This document shows positions 25,810-36,479 of a stretch of DNA of 64,000 bases, piece after piece; the stretch's first letter is position 1; every line of letters begins with the position of its first letter. The DNA is from Litsea cubeba (taxonomy: Eukaryota; Streptophyta; Magnoliopsida; Laurales; Lauraceae), in NCBI GenBank assembly GCA_012931725.1, contig CM022951.1, positions 5,417,532 through 5,481,531 on the forward strand. Reading direction: 5' to 3'. The position numbers and the translations under genes are program-made. The notes below the pieces were generated by a model. The model saw only the letters and a list, made by a program, of their open reading frames with translations, was not told the origin of the DNA and ran no database searches.

Positions 25810-26775
25810 TGTGTGGGGAAATTCCCAGAGCTACAGGATTAGGCTAATCACAGCCATCATACGGGGCTAAACATTCTCACGTGCCATCCGCGTGCCATCC
25901 GCGTGCCATCCACGTGGCACCGGTCTCATCCCGGCTACCAGGGCAGAGGCCTTGGCCGACATCATACATCTCCAGGCCGCAAGCGCCGAACTGGATCGCC
26001 TCGGGCATCATCTCGGCAGAGAATCCACATCGGCAAGGCCACCCCGGACGCTATCTCCGCAGATAACCCTACCTCGGCTAAAGCCACCTCGGCTGAAGAA
26101 GCCAGAACAGTAACCGAAGCGAGAAAGAACCTTCGCCTAGACCCCTCATCCCCCACGTCACCAGGCACGTGGAAGGATAGGGTCACGATCTAGTGGGACA
26201 GACACGACGTCCAGCCGCCCACTATCTTCGCCAGATCGCCACGTGGCAGCATCCAGCGGCTGAGGCCACATCAGGGCAAGGCCCGAGGGCGGATCCGCTG
26301 GTACTCCTACCGCCAAAGGCGCCCAACACAATCTGGCCCAACAAGACATGCATTTAATGCAATGTGGGCTGACCCGACTGGCATTTAATGCTGAGTGGGC
26401 CGGATTAGACCGCATTTATTACTTTGTGGGCTGATCATGACTTCCCAGTCAGATCATGGGACCCACACCCAGATATTCTCAGAAAGATACGATCCACTCC
26501 TCTATAAATAAACCCTCAAACACCATGCAAGGTACGCACATCCCATACACAGAGCCCTTACTCTGTCTCTCTTCCTCCTCTCCTTCCATTGTTCCAGTTC
26601 ATACACTGACTTTGGCATCGGAGAGCCTTGCGCCGCTCAGGCCAGGGTCCTCTGACCGTTTGCTACTCCTTTTCAGGCTCTCGGACGGCATCCAGACATC
26701 TCAGACACCATCATCTTCACGGATAAGTCCTGTAAGGCACCCTCTTATTGTGGGTCATAATTTTCTGCACCTACA
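25810..26775 (+). mobile_element. 3' LTR of the partial Tat element
   Basis: It starts TGTGTGGGG after a purine tract and ends TGCACCTACA, 966 bp. It is alignable with the 906-bp LTRs of the complete element. It contains three near-copies of 'gtgccatccgc' (25882-25915) and a TATAAATA box at 26503-26510, the probable start region for element transcription. Confidence 0.88.
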
Positions 26776-28137
26776 ACCACCATTGTCAAGGATTGATAGG
26801 ATAGGTGCCTTAATTACAACTGTTCCAATAGTGGGTTGGTACACGAGAGACTATTTGATGTCTCTTTAATGGGAATGCATTGATTAGAATTTATAAGAAT
26901 TCAATATTAAGCAAATAAACGGACATGCAATGAAGCAAAATTTCAACAAAGTTGAAAAAGTAAAAAAAGGACAAGGCTTATAAATTGAGATTTAAGAAAT
27001 TTTCTGCTAAGTTTAATTAAAGTTTAATAATTATGGGTATGAATTTTAATAATTAAAGTATAATAATGATGGGCACTGCATGAATTACTATACTGAACAG
27101 TAGTATATATATAGCTGTTATTTACACATGATAACTGAACAGTAGAGGTGTATTATGATCAACTTGTACTTTTCAATTTTATCTTTATTTTTATTTGTTT
27201 TGGGGCAGGGACAGAACACCCACAAAAGAGGCACCTAATTTTAACAGGCCTAGCCCATTTAGTAATCATCAGAAACATGTCCAAGTCCCAACCCACATGT
27301 CTACCAAAATCAAATACAGATACTAGAATTAGAGCCAAAATCAAATCAGACTCCATATTCTCTAAATGGGCATTTCAATTCATAGTAGTCCAAAAGTCTA
27401 CCCAAATTCATAGTAGTCCAAAAGTCTGGCTCTCTGACAGCCTTATGAGAGAATAGAGAAAGCCCAAAATACATAAATCCATCAAATATTACATAAAAAA
27501 CAAAGAAAAAAGAAAAATAGAAATCCATCAATCTGAGTAGCTGGAGAATTCTGCTATTAGTTCAATTGCAGTTTGAGCATATATATTACTAAATAATGTA
27601 AAACATGAAAGGAAAGAGCTGCCAATGATGCTGGTGTGATCTTCAGTGGATGCAAATTCGGATCCTTCTCTCCTGACAAGAAACATGAATTATTCTTTAG
27701 CCTGCTTGGTAACTTCACTAATAAATTAAAGTAAAATGAGGTGAAGAGTAACTTTTCCGGACAGGCATGCATTTAGCAAATGACTGACTACTCGAATTCT
27801 AACAAGAAGTGGGCAAATCCTAGTCATCATTTGATTAAGATTCAAGTTTCTAATTTAAAAAACTGTAGGAAAAACATCAAATCTGAATTGCCTAAATGGC
27901 CCTATCAGTCTGAAATTCAAATCCAAATGGGTCTATCTGAGTCAAGATTTGAATAGAATCATGGATCCCAACATAATCTTTATTGGATCCCAACATAGTC
28001 AAGATGAGGCCAAGATTGAGGGCCCATTAACCATCGAGGAACTTAGACCCTATTTAAGCATTTGAATCAAGCCTGATGGAGACAAATGACTGAAATTGAG
28101 ACAACACCACCTACAAAGCAAGAAATTAGTCGTACCT
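26776..28137. other. Intergenic between element and NLR gene
   Basis: AT-rich DNA. A short direct repeat 'ttcatagtagtccaaaagtc' occurs at about 27379 and 27409. No gene was recognised. It serves as the 3' flank of the NLR gene, which reads leftward into it. Confidence 0.5.
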
Positions 28138-31100
28138 TTACCAGGGGTCATTTGTGAATTTAAGAAGTGATTGGAAGTGGGCCTTGGTTTCTGGATGGTT
28201 CCACTCCAAGGTATCCCACCATTCCTCGTCCCCTGTCCTTACTTTTATCTGTTTGAGAGCGTTGGGTGAGTTGAGCACGCAGAAGGGGAGCTTCTTCAAC
28301 CGATGACATCTTTCTATAATGATGGTCTCTAAAGCATTGCAAATTAATACCCTTGAGGAGATGCTCTTCAGATTTGGTAATTCGAATATCCTTAAAGTCT
28401 GTAGCTGAGAGAGTGTCATAGTCATACTACTTTTATCTTCACTTCTGCCTTTTTCCATCTCTTCCTCCTCTGCTACTATCTCTTTCATCCCTTCACAGTG
28501 GCGAACATCGATATGCTTCAACCTTGTAAGTTGCTGCAACAGCCTAGCTGGGAGTAGATACTTCAGCTTATGGCAATAGGTTACCTCCAACGACTCAAGG
28601 CTTTTAAGTGCGTCCAGTGATGGAATACCTTTACAAAGGGCTAGTAATTCTGGCATTTTCTTCATTTTCAATTCCTTTAGGTCAGGTAGTAATGGTTCCT
28701 CATCTGCCATTAAGAGCTCCATTTTTTCGCATGAATAAAGACGACAACCACACAACTCACTCGTGTTCAGTGAGCGCGTGACACTCCACAGACTAATAAA
28801 TTCACAAGAAAATATGTTGAGCCACCGAGTGTTGTAAGGGAGCAATAAGGAGTTGTCTTCGCCAATATGATTAATTTCAACACAGAAATTGGGTTTATAA
28901 TATGGGTAAAAACTTGTGCCGACAAAAAGACGGAAGTTCTTCATCATTTGCCAATTCCCGGAGTTAACGTGGTAGAGGAAACTGGACAAGTCTGTGAAAT
29001 CAATCGCAACATTAGCCAATCGAGTGGAGTTCACAATTTCTTCAATTTTGGCTCCTTCTGTTGTCATTGAGGACCACTTCCATCCGCTTCGGTGCATTGT
29101 CAACTCTTCCAGAAAAGAGAGACAGGGTATAATGCCAATCGGAAATACACGCAACTCTTTGGTCCAATTGAGGTTTAGGCGTTGAAGCTTAACCATTGCC
29201 TCCATTCCTGATGGCAATTCTCGAATTGCCGTGCCAGAGAGGTCCAACACCCTCAATTCTTCAAGATTTGACAAAGATGGAACCTCTTCTAAAGAGTTAC
29301 AGCACAACAGTAACAGTGCACGGAGGTTCTTCAAGTTAGAAATAGACTCAGGCAGTGCCTTTATTCTTGTCTCAGAGAGATCAAGTACCCGGAGGCTGCA
29401 CATGTGGTTAAAATAAGAATGAGGGATAATCTTCTCCAGACAAGGGTTATCTTGAAGGAGCAAGGTTAAGAGATTATGACAGTTGGGTTGACCAGAGAGG
29501 ACTTTTATGTCATTGCCCATTAACGAGATCCTCTCGGCATCTGCTGGCCACTCAATCAGCGATTCCTTTAATTGTACACCCGCATTGATCATGGATCGTG
29601 GACTCTCCATTCTTGTAATGCGAATTGCCATATCCCTAATCAAATCGTGCATCCTGACAAATTTATAATCTTCTCCACTTTCAACCAACTCCAACATAGA
29701 AACTTTAATGAGTTCATCCAAAATGGCATGCCCCTTGTTCATGTTGTCCTCTCTAGTCTCTCTTTTGTCTATTATACCCTCACAAATCCAATACTCAATC
29801 AGTCCTTCTGAATAAATATGATCATCTTCAGGATACAATGAGCAATACAAGAAACAAGATTTGAGTTCAGTGTTTCTTAATCGAGTGTAACTAAACTTTA
29901 ACTGCACAAAGACATCATCCATACCCTCAACCTCAAGGTTTGATTCTTGTAGTTCTTTCAAAGCATTCTTCCATACCCTGGCATCATTTACACCACACAT
30001 AGCTTTTCCAACTGTTATAATCGCCAACGGCAAATGGCAACACTCCCTAGTGACAGCCTTCGCAAGTTCTTCTATACCAGCAGAGAGGACCACATCGCCC
30101 GCATTTTTCTTGAATAATTCCCATGATTCCTCATTAGAAAGAACTTTTACTTTAACTTCATGTGCTCCCATAGCTCTACATACTCTTAAGTTACGGGTAG
30201 TGAGAACTATTTTGCAACCATTTTCTTCACTAGGATGAGGAATTCCTACCTTATCAAGAGGAAAATCATCCCACATATCATCAAAGATGAGCAAAAACTT
30301 CTTCCGCCTCTCCAAAGCACTAAATATCTTTGTTTTTGTATCATCCTCATCTTCGCCTTCTTTCAAGTCTATCTCCAATTTTTTTGCAATTTTTCTCTGG
30401 AGTTTGTTCACGTCTACATCATTGGAAACAGTTATCCATATAATATGATCAAAATCTGTGGTTTTAATGAGATGATTGTTAATATTCATCATGATTGTTG
30501 TCTTTCCAACTCCTCCCATTCCATGCACTCCAATTATTCTTTTCTCTGTGTTCAATATGCAATCCAAAATCTCTTCCAAGGTGACATCAGCTGTTGTTTT
30601 ACTTGCTATAGAAGTCGTTGGCAATGTACAACCTAGTACTGCTTGGTGTTCCAAAGAGATGTCTTCAAATTTACCATCTGCAATGAGTTCATCTGCTTGA
30701 ATAATCAATTTCAATGACATCCTGCTAATATTTCGACGCAAATAGTAATTTGGCATGCATCCATCCCAACATTTGTTTTGTTCTGTAAGTTCCTTCTCTA
30801 TGTTGCTCACTTGCTCTTCAATGGATCTTACTTTCTCTAGCCAGTTACTCACTTCCTTTCGACGAGTTTTTCCATGCAACTCGGAGTTGTTTACTTCTAT
30901 TGTTATATCCTCTGCTTTAGCAGTCAAGGCATCCATCTTAGTTCTCAACCTCATCATATTTTCATGTAAATCTTTTATGTAACCAATTTGTCTAAAAAGA
31001 GGAATACATAGAAACTTAAAGCCTTCAGTAATAGCCCCACAATCTACTGCCACTGCACAATAAACAGGAAAAATGGTAATAATTATAGCAATTGAGAAAA

Positions 31101-31182
31101 AAAAAATAGATTGAAGTTGAAAACACGAACAAATGAGAATTGAGAAAAGCTTTTTAAACTTGACTGAGAAGCTAACATGCAC
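28138..31182 (-). CDS. CC-NBS-LRR disease resistance protein (RPS2/RPS5 type)
   Basis: An uninterrupted frame of 1014 residues. Such proteins sense pathogen effectors inside the cell and trigger immune signalling. Order: coiled-coil region (~65-135, with heptads in IKDLHENMMRLRTKMDAL), P-loop GMGGVGKTT (~221-229), kinase-2 LLIFDDMW (~297-304), KIVLTTRN (~324-331), a GLPLA-equivalent reading HLPLA, the CFLYCSLYPED motif (~443), MHDLIRDMAI (MHD at ~511-513), then LRRs (LRVLDLSETRIKALPESI and following) and a C-terminal LRR block with LKHIDVRHCEGMKEI. ATP-binding motifs are intact. The first ~45 residues are suspicious: they are hydrophobic, and an acceptor-like ttattgtgcag precedes the VDCGAITEGF stretch where relatives start with Met-Asp. 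Either an upstream exon supplies the start or the long N terminus is used. No TIR domain is present. Confidence 0.9.
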   Translation of the reverse strand: MHVSFSVKFKKLFSILICSCFQLQSIFFFSIAIIITIFPVYCAVAVDCGAITEGFKFLCIPLFRQIGYIKDLHENMMRLRTKMDALTAKAEDITIEVNNSELHGKTRRKEVSNWLEKVRSIEEQVSNIEKELTEQNKCWDGCMPNYYLRRNISRMSLKLIIQADELIADGKFEDISLEHQAVLGCTLPTTSIASKTTADVTLEEILDCILNTEKRIIGVHGMGGVGKTTIMMNINNHLIKTTDFDHIIWITVSNDVDVNKLQRKIAKKLEIDLKEGEDEDDTKTKIFSALERRKKFLLIFDDMWDDFPLDKVGIPHPSEENGCKIVLTTRNLRVCRAMGAHEVKVKVLSNEESWELFKKNAGDVVLSAGIEELAKAVTRECCHLPLAIITVGKAMCGVNDARVWKNALKELQESNLEVEGMDDVFVQLKFSYTRLRNTELKSCFLYCSLYPEDDHIYSEGLIEYWICEGIIDKRETREDNMNKGHAILDELIKVSMLELVESGEDYKFVRMHDLIRDMAIRITRMESPRSMINAGVQLKESLIEWPADAERISLMGNDIKVLSGQPNCHNLLTLLLQDNPCLEKIIPHSYFNHMCSLRVLDLSETRIKALPESISNLKNLRALLLLCCNSLEEVPSLSNLEELRVLDLSGTAIRELPSGMEAMVKLQRLNLNWTKELRVFPIGIIPCLSFLEELTMHRSGWKWSSMTTEGAKIEEIVNSTRLANVAIDFTDLSSFLYHVNSGNWQMMKNFRLFVGTSFYPYYKPNFCVEINHIGEDNSLLLPYNTRWLNIFSCEFISLWSVTRSLNTSELCGCRLYSCEKMELLMADEEPLLPDLKELKMKKMPELLALCKGIPSLDALKSLESLEVTYCHKLKYLLPARLLQQLTRLKHIDVRHCEGMKEIVAEEEEMEKGRSEDKSSMTMTLSQLQTLRIFELPNLKSISSRVLICNALETIIIERCHRLKKLPFCVLNSPNALKQIKVRTGDEEWWDTLEWNHPETKAHFQSLLKFTNDPW

Positions 31183-31760
31183 GTTTGTTAATCAACATTG
31201 ATGCATCTAGGATTAACAATCACATAGTAGATAAAGTTCCCAATACATCTTTGCAACAAAGAAATAAAAGAAATATTTTACTTGAAATGTAATAGTAAGT
31301 ATCAATTTGGAAGTGGGTTTGGGCTGCTTTATTAAGACAGAGATCTAGTCCTCATCATCATCATCATCATCATCATCATATTATTATTATTATTATCATT
31401 AGTTTTTTTTCTTTTTTAACAATAGAACTTTTTATTATATATTTCAGAAGTCAAGAAACAATTGAATAAAGTAAAAAACAGATGATATTGTTATTGTTAA
31501 AGGAGTTGATATTTATCTTTGATTATATGATTGATCTAGATTCATAATATCATATTGTAAGAGTTAGATTAGAGTTTCTTCTACATCTTCATCACTATTG
31601 AAGCTTTTTCTCATCTATCTAGTTGCAACATTATGAGTTTTACTTTCCACTTGACTCAAAATAGAGCTCATATTGAACATGGAAAGTTTCATTATTCATT
31701 TTGTAGTCAATTGTCATTCTAATACTCCATATTCATCTAATTTATATATATATATATATA
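31183..31760 (-). promoter_or_regulatory. NLR upstream region, copy A
   Basis: The 5' flank of the intact NLR gene. From about 31430 it matches copies B (33205 onward) and C (39335 onward), sharing 'tagattcataatatcatatt' and 'ccacttgactcaaaatagag'. It contains an (ATC)n/(ATT)n microsatellite at 31351-31400 that the other copies lack, and ends at a (TA)n run at 31743-31768. Confidence 0.65.
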
Positions 31761-31768
31761 TATATATT

Positions 31769-32904
31769 AAAGAGATTGATTTCAATTGAAATCCAACTCT
31801 AATTGTTTGACTCCACACAATAGATTTTAACCATTTGATAATTACTCCATTTATTGTCATTATAATTGTAGGCCCAGTTAATCATGAAATAACTATTAAT
31901 ATACATTTTTCTGCATCCCCTCATATTCAATACATTTCCTTTTGGTCTTTATTTAAATTTTAAACAAACTAAAACTAGATTATATCAAATAAACTTATAA
32001 GATTGTTACTAAAAACAGGCTGAGTCAGCAAGCCGGATTATGTGACCTATTTTAAAAATGGGCCGGACAAAGCTTATATAATCTTAGTTTAGTCAGTTTC
32101 ATGAACTCTAAAGATAAATTTAAAATTCAAAAATATATTATTTATTTTAATAATTTTGATGTACTTAATTTTAAATATATTTTTCATTTGTTGTTTATGT
32201 AAGTTAGATATACTTTTATTCTTTTCAATAAATCTTGATATACATAATTTTGAAAATACTTAAAACTCAAGCTACCATCAATTGCTAGTATATGAGGTTA
32301 GATATATCAAAGTTGGATACTATTAAAAAGTTCTCTCATTAAAATTTATTTTTTATTTATAGTTTCTTTAAGTTAGATATAATTTATATTAATTGAAATA
32401 AAGTTGATATATATAATTTTCAAAATGAGTAAAACTTAGAAACCAAATTTCATGGGATTCACATGACATAATATTTTTTTTCAGTTTTATACATTTTAAT
32501 ATGGGATCATCGGGATTCAAATTTCTTCAATTGATATTTTATTTTTTTTATTTTATATTTAAATAGACCTATCTTTTCTTAATAATGGAAAGATTAGAAT
32601 TTATAAAACCTCAAAGAATATAACAAATTTTATATACATCTTTTAAAATTGGTTATATGATTTCACATTTTAGTTACTTATTAACACATAAGATGAATAC
32701 TATATATTTTAACTTAACATGTTTTTTCTGACTATTTCTACCTTAAAATTAATTCAAGCTAAATTGTACCTTATATAATTTTACAACACTACTTACTTTT
32801 TTAATAAGTTCCCAGGTTTAGAATTTTTTGAATGTTAAATAAAATATATATTATTTAGATAAGTATTATATTTATTTATTTTAGATTTATTTTTAAAATT
32901 GTAA
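31769..32904. other. AT-rich spacer
   Basis: Very AT-rich intergenic DNA with no frame or repeat I can name. It lies where the body of a second NLR gene would be expected beside the fragment at 32905. Confidence 0.5.
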
Positions 32905-33182
32905 TGTCCTTTGCTTTAGAAGTCAATGCATGCATCCATCTTAGTTCTCAACCTCATCATATTTTCATGTAAACCTTTTACGTAACCAAATTATCCACGA
33001 AGAGGAACACAGAGAAACTTAAAGCCTTCAGTAATAGCCCCACAGTCTACTGCCACTATGGAATAGAAATGAAAAACGATAATAATTATAGCAATTGAGA
33101 AAAACGTGCATTGAAGTTGAAAACACGAACAAATGAGAATTGAGAAAAGGTTTTTAATGTGGACTGAGAAGCTAATATACAA
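32905..33182 (-). pseudogene. NLR N-terminal fragment
   Basis: It matches the first ~85 codons of the intact NLR gene: the 63-codon frame at 32991-33182 repeats AVDCGAITEGFKFLC-type wording, and 32930-32990 matches the following coiled-coil part with a changed frame. It ends abruptly into AT-rich DNA, so no NBS or LRR remains. Orientation is the same as the intact gene. Confidence 0.85.
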
Positions 33183-34320
33183 TTTGTTAATCTAAAAAAA
33201 ATATTATATATGTCATAAGTTACAAAACAATTGTATAAAGCAAAAAAGACATGATACTGTAAAAAAGACATGATATTTATCTTTGATTGTATGATAGATC
33301 TAGATTCATAATATCATATTGTTAGAGTTGGGCTAGAGCATCTTCTGCATCATCATCACCACCAAAGCCTTTTCCCATCTATTTAGTATCAACATTACGA
33401 GTTTTATTTAAGGTTGGAAAACTCGTGACTCGGACTTGACTCGTCCAATTCAAGAGAATTGACTCGGATAGAGTCATGTGTTTTTAAAAATAATCCATTA
33501 ATTATAAAATCTAGAAAATGCATTTATTTACGTGATTCATAATAATCAATTCAAACTAATAAATTTATTTATGCATGAAAAACACTACAATAAGTAAAAT
33601 AAAAAATATTATATATAATTAATTAGTCCAAACATCGATTATAAAAGATCAAATATAAGTTTCAAATTACATTTTTATCGTCATTTTAAAGTTATCAATT
33701 CCAAACCTCAAGTATAATTACTTATAAATAACCTTTATTTTTTTTTAAATTAGATTTGTCTATTAAATGGTTCGGAATGCAATTAACTTATTAAATTGAG
33801 CCGACTCGCCAAGTCTCCTATATTTTTTAATTCGGTCGTTCGTTAAAACGAGATAACTCAGGAGAGTCAATTGTCAATTCAGATAGTTTTTCAACCATGA
33901 ATTTACTTTCCTCTTGACTCAAAATAGAGGTCTTAGTGAATATGAAAAGTTTCCCTTTTCTTTTTGTAGTCCATTAATCATTCTAATACTCCACACTCAT
34001 CTAATAGGATTTGACATATGATGAAGTACCCATTGATGGGGGAGATTGATCTCATGAAAAGACAATCTAACTCACATAATAACAGTAGTACTTATGTGAG
34101 CAAGAACTATAAAAGTAAAATATGCATAATAGGAGCTTTGTAGTACAATGTGTAAAATATGTCCAACTCTAGAACGTTTTATAAAGAAAGTACCAACAGT
34201 TAAAGGAGAAGAAACCGCAGTAAAAGAAAAGCAATAAGAGAGAGTATCCTTACTTTTGTGTAATGATTTGAGGCCGATGAGAACTCTTTTGTATGTAAAA
34301 TTTCCTATATTCTTTCCTAT
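33183..34320 (-). repeat. NLR upstream region, copy B (interrupted)
   Basis: It matches copy A from 33205 to 33406 and again from 33902. The right part (33905-34310) matches copy C at 39430-39815 over about 400 bp, including 'aataggatttgacatatgatg' and 'gtatccttacttttgtgtaa'. The interruption is the element at 33407-33901. Confidence 0.82.
33407..33901. mobile_element. Non-autonomous TIR element, 495 bp
   Basis: Its ends are imperfect 17-bp inverted repeats: TTTAAGGTTGGAAAACT at the left, and the right end reverse complemented is TTCATGGTTGAAAAACT. It is flanked by ttta at 33403-33406 and 33902-33905. Copies A and C of the host region lack it, giving the empty site. It has no coding capacity; sub-terminal 'gactcg' motifs are repeated. 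Confidence 0.78.
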
Positions 34321-34456
34321 ATGGTGATCCTTGTCTAGATGAAAGACTTAACCATTTACTTAACTAGATTTAAATCATTAGAATTATCCTTATCTCTCTT
34401 GCATTTGATTTATTCCTTTTCATATTCATACGAAAAAAAAAAACAACTTAAAATTG

Positions 34457-35450
34457 AATATATCTTTATTTTTGGGCCCGGGCTTAGCGTGGTCCTTTGT
34501 CTCTAGTTTAATATATAATAACTAGCAAAACACGGAGACTAAGGTGGATCATGACGAGTCTTAAGGTGAGCTTCTTGATAGAGACTAAGGTGATCAAAAG
34601 TAACATGGAGAAAATTCATCGGTATGTTGCAAGGGACCAAGGGCTTATTCACAATTACAACTCTGACCGGCTTGGTTGGGATAAGGAATCAGTGGAAGTT
34701 GAGCCTGTGGGAGAATCGGAGTATAATGGTGTCGGAAAAAGGCTCAGATAAGAGGTGGATCATGACGGGTGTGTATGGAAGAAACAATCCGAAGGAAAGA
34801 AGGCGACTTTGGAGGGAATTGGAGAACATGGCATCAAATTTTGATGAACCATGGATAGTCGCTGGTGATTATAATGCAGTTAGCAGCAGTGAAGAGAAAT
34901 TGGGAGGTCTGAGACCCCCTCGAGTCCCAACCTTGGAATTCAGGACAATGATCAGTGACTGTAATTTCATGGAGCTTAACAAAGGAAACAGGAACTTTAC
35001 TTAGACAAATTTAAGAAAAGGGGAGGCGAGAATCATGGCTAAATTAGATAGAGCGCTAATTAGCAGCAATTGGCTCTCTTTTTTTCCTGACTCATCGGTG
35101 AAGATTCTACCCAGAATCTCCTCGGACCACCACCCTCTGCTGATAAAATGTGGACAGTGGGGTGCTAAACCCTTCCAATTTGATGCAATGTGGATGACGC
35201 ACCCACGGTTCAAGGCCATTTCTCTGGACCTAGGCCGGAGAAGGCCTGGGCTGGACCACTGTGGACTATGGCTACTGGGCAATACCCCTTCACTGAATGA
35301 AGGGGGCACGCTCCAGGAGATGTCATCGATCCGTACGCCTTTTCACTGGCTCCTCAATCCGTACGCTGGCTTCCGTATGGTCATTCCATGCAAAGGCTGG
35401 CCCGGCAACAACCATCCGCGCTAAGCCCGGGCCCAAAATAAAAATATATT
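34457..35450 (+). mobile_element. Inverted-repeat element with LINE fragment
   Basis: Left end AATATATCTTTATTTTT then GGGCCCGGGCTTAGCG (34457-34489). The right end 35419-35450, reverse complemented, reads the same with one T fewer and one change, an inverted repeat of about 32 bp. No clear target duplication was found. The interior is a LINE endonuclease fragment. Confidence 0.6.
34551..35424 (+). pseudogene. LINE endonuclease (EEP/APE) fragment
   Basis: Residue strings typical of plant L1-type endonuclease: a SFLIETKV-like opening, GVYGRNNPKERRRLW, EPWIVAGDYNAV, AKLDRALIS, and SDHHPLLI near the end of the domain. Frame changes occur before 34624 and an in-frame TAG lies at 35002-35004, where the family normally has Trp. 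No reverse transcriptase is present. A dead fragment. Confidence 0.85.
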
Positions 35451-36479
35451 TTATTTGGAGCTGTTTTTTTAGATACTAATTAATGACATGAACACAAATC
35501 CAAAATAAATGAATATATCATCTATCATGTTCAAAACTTAATTTATATATCAAAGTTTATTTTAAAGGAGAATGTGAAGTAAAACTACATAATCTGCAAC
35601 AAATTTGAATTTATAAAATTTCACAGATTTAATATTTTTAATATAAAAATCTATAAAAAAATAAATAAACATTAATTCTTTAAATTCTTCAAGGAAGAAA
35701 ATCATAAACTATAAAAAATAATATAAAGATAAAAATAGAAAAGAATCTATTGAACACCATAAGGACAAAAAAATAACCTAAATAACCACATATTATGCAT
35801 TTTGAAAACAATGAAGTCAATCCAAATCACAACTAATTTATGGTAGAAGTCAAATCATCCATCAGATCAAACCCAATGATAAAAATCTAAGGTCAAGGTT
35901 CTTTGCAATTTCACCATAGACAAGAGAAAAATAAAGACTATTAGAAAACCAAATGAATACTAAAAACTGATACATTATCATATTATAATATTATGTCACG
36001 TATGGTGTTTGGCAATTTCTATGAATTTCAATATACTTATAAAGTATTTGACAATTTATAGAATTTCCACTAAATAATGCACTGAAAATAAGAAATGAAG
36101 AGAGGAATAGGGATGATAGACCCAAAAGGAACCCACTAATTAGTATTCACGCGGGAGTGATTTAATATTGGTAATCAGGTGATGCAGGCCCAGAGATTAA
36201 GGTTTGCATGTAGTGCTGAAGCACCGAGTCAAAAACACCTCCAATTGTCTCCACAGAGACTTCAACAAGAGGACACACCTCTTCTGGGGAAAAACCCACA
36301 TTCTATTTCATTCAATACAATCTACCTCCTTGGGGAGGATTACGTCTCTTTAAATAAACAAACAATCAACACCATTTCCTGAAAATCAGGTGAAGGTGGA
36401 GGCACCTTCCTGGAATTAGGGTCGGTGGAAATCGGTGGAGCCCCTTTGTTTGACAATTGAACAATTTATTTTATTAAGC
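35451..36479. other. Intergenic, no gene recognised
   Basis: AT-rich sequence with no recognisable coding or paired repeat. The part from about 36180 may belong to the gypsy fragment that follows, but I could not show it. Confidence 0.4.

Larger units (their letters stand above)
21148..26775 (+). mobile_element. Tat-type Ty3/gypsy element, 3' part
   Basis: It runs from the integrase C terminus to the end of the 3' LTR. Its first 75 bp match the end of the complete element's pol frame (54545-54619), ending GKPLPRPWNA-like then HL-KKF-type residues. Next come 74-bp tandem repeats, a long spacer, an antisense three-exon gene, a polypurine tract (agctagggggcaat) and the LTR. The order is the same as in the complete element at 47893-60362, with clear but diverged similarity. 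The first five bases after the LTR are accac; the matching target copy should lie in the missing part. Confidence 0.88.

Noticed and set aside
28160..31182. N-terminal hydrophobic segment of the NLR read as a signal peptide or membrane anchor
   Set aside because: It more likely reflects a pyrimidine-rich intron end before the acceptor-like ttattgtgcag; relatives lack such a segment.
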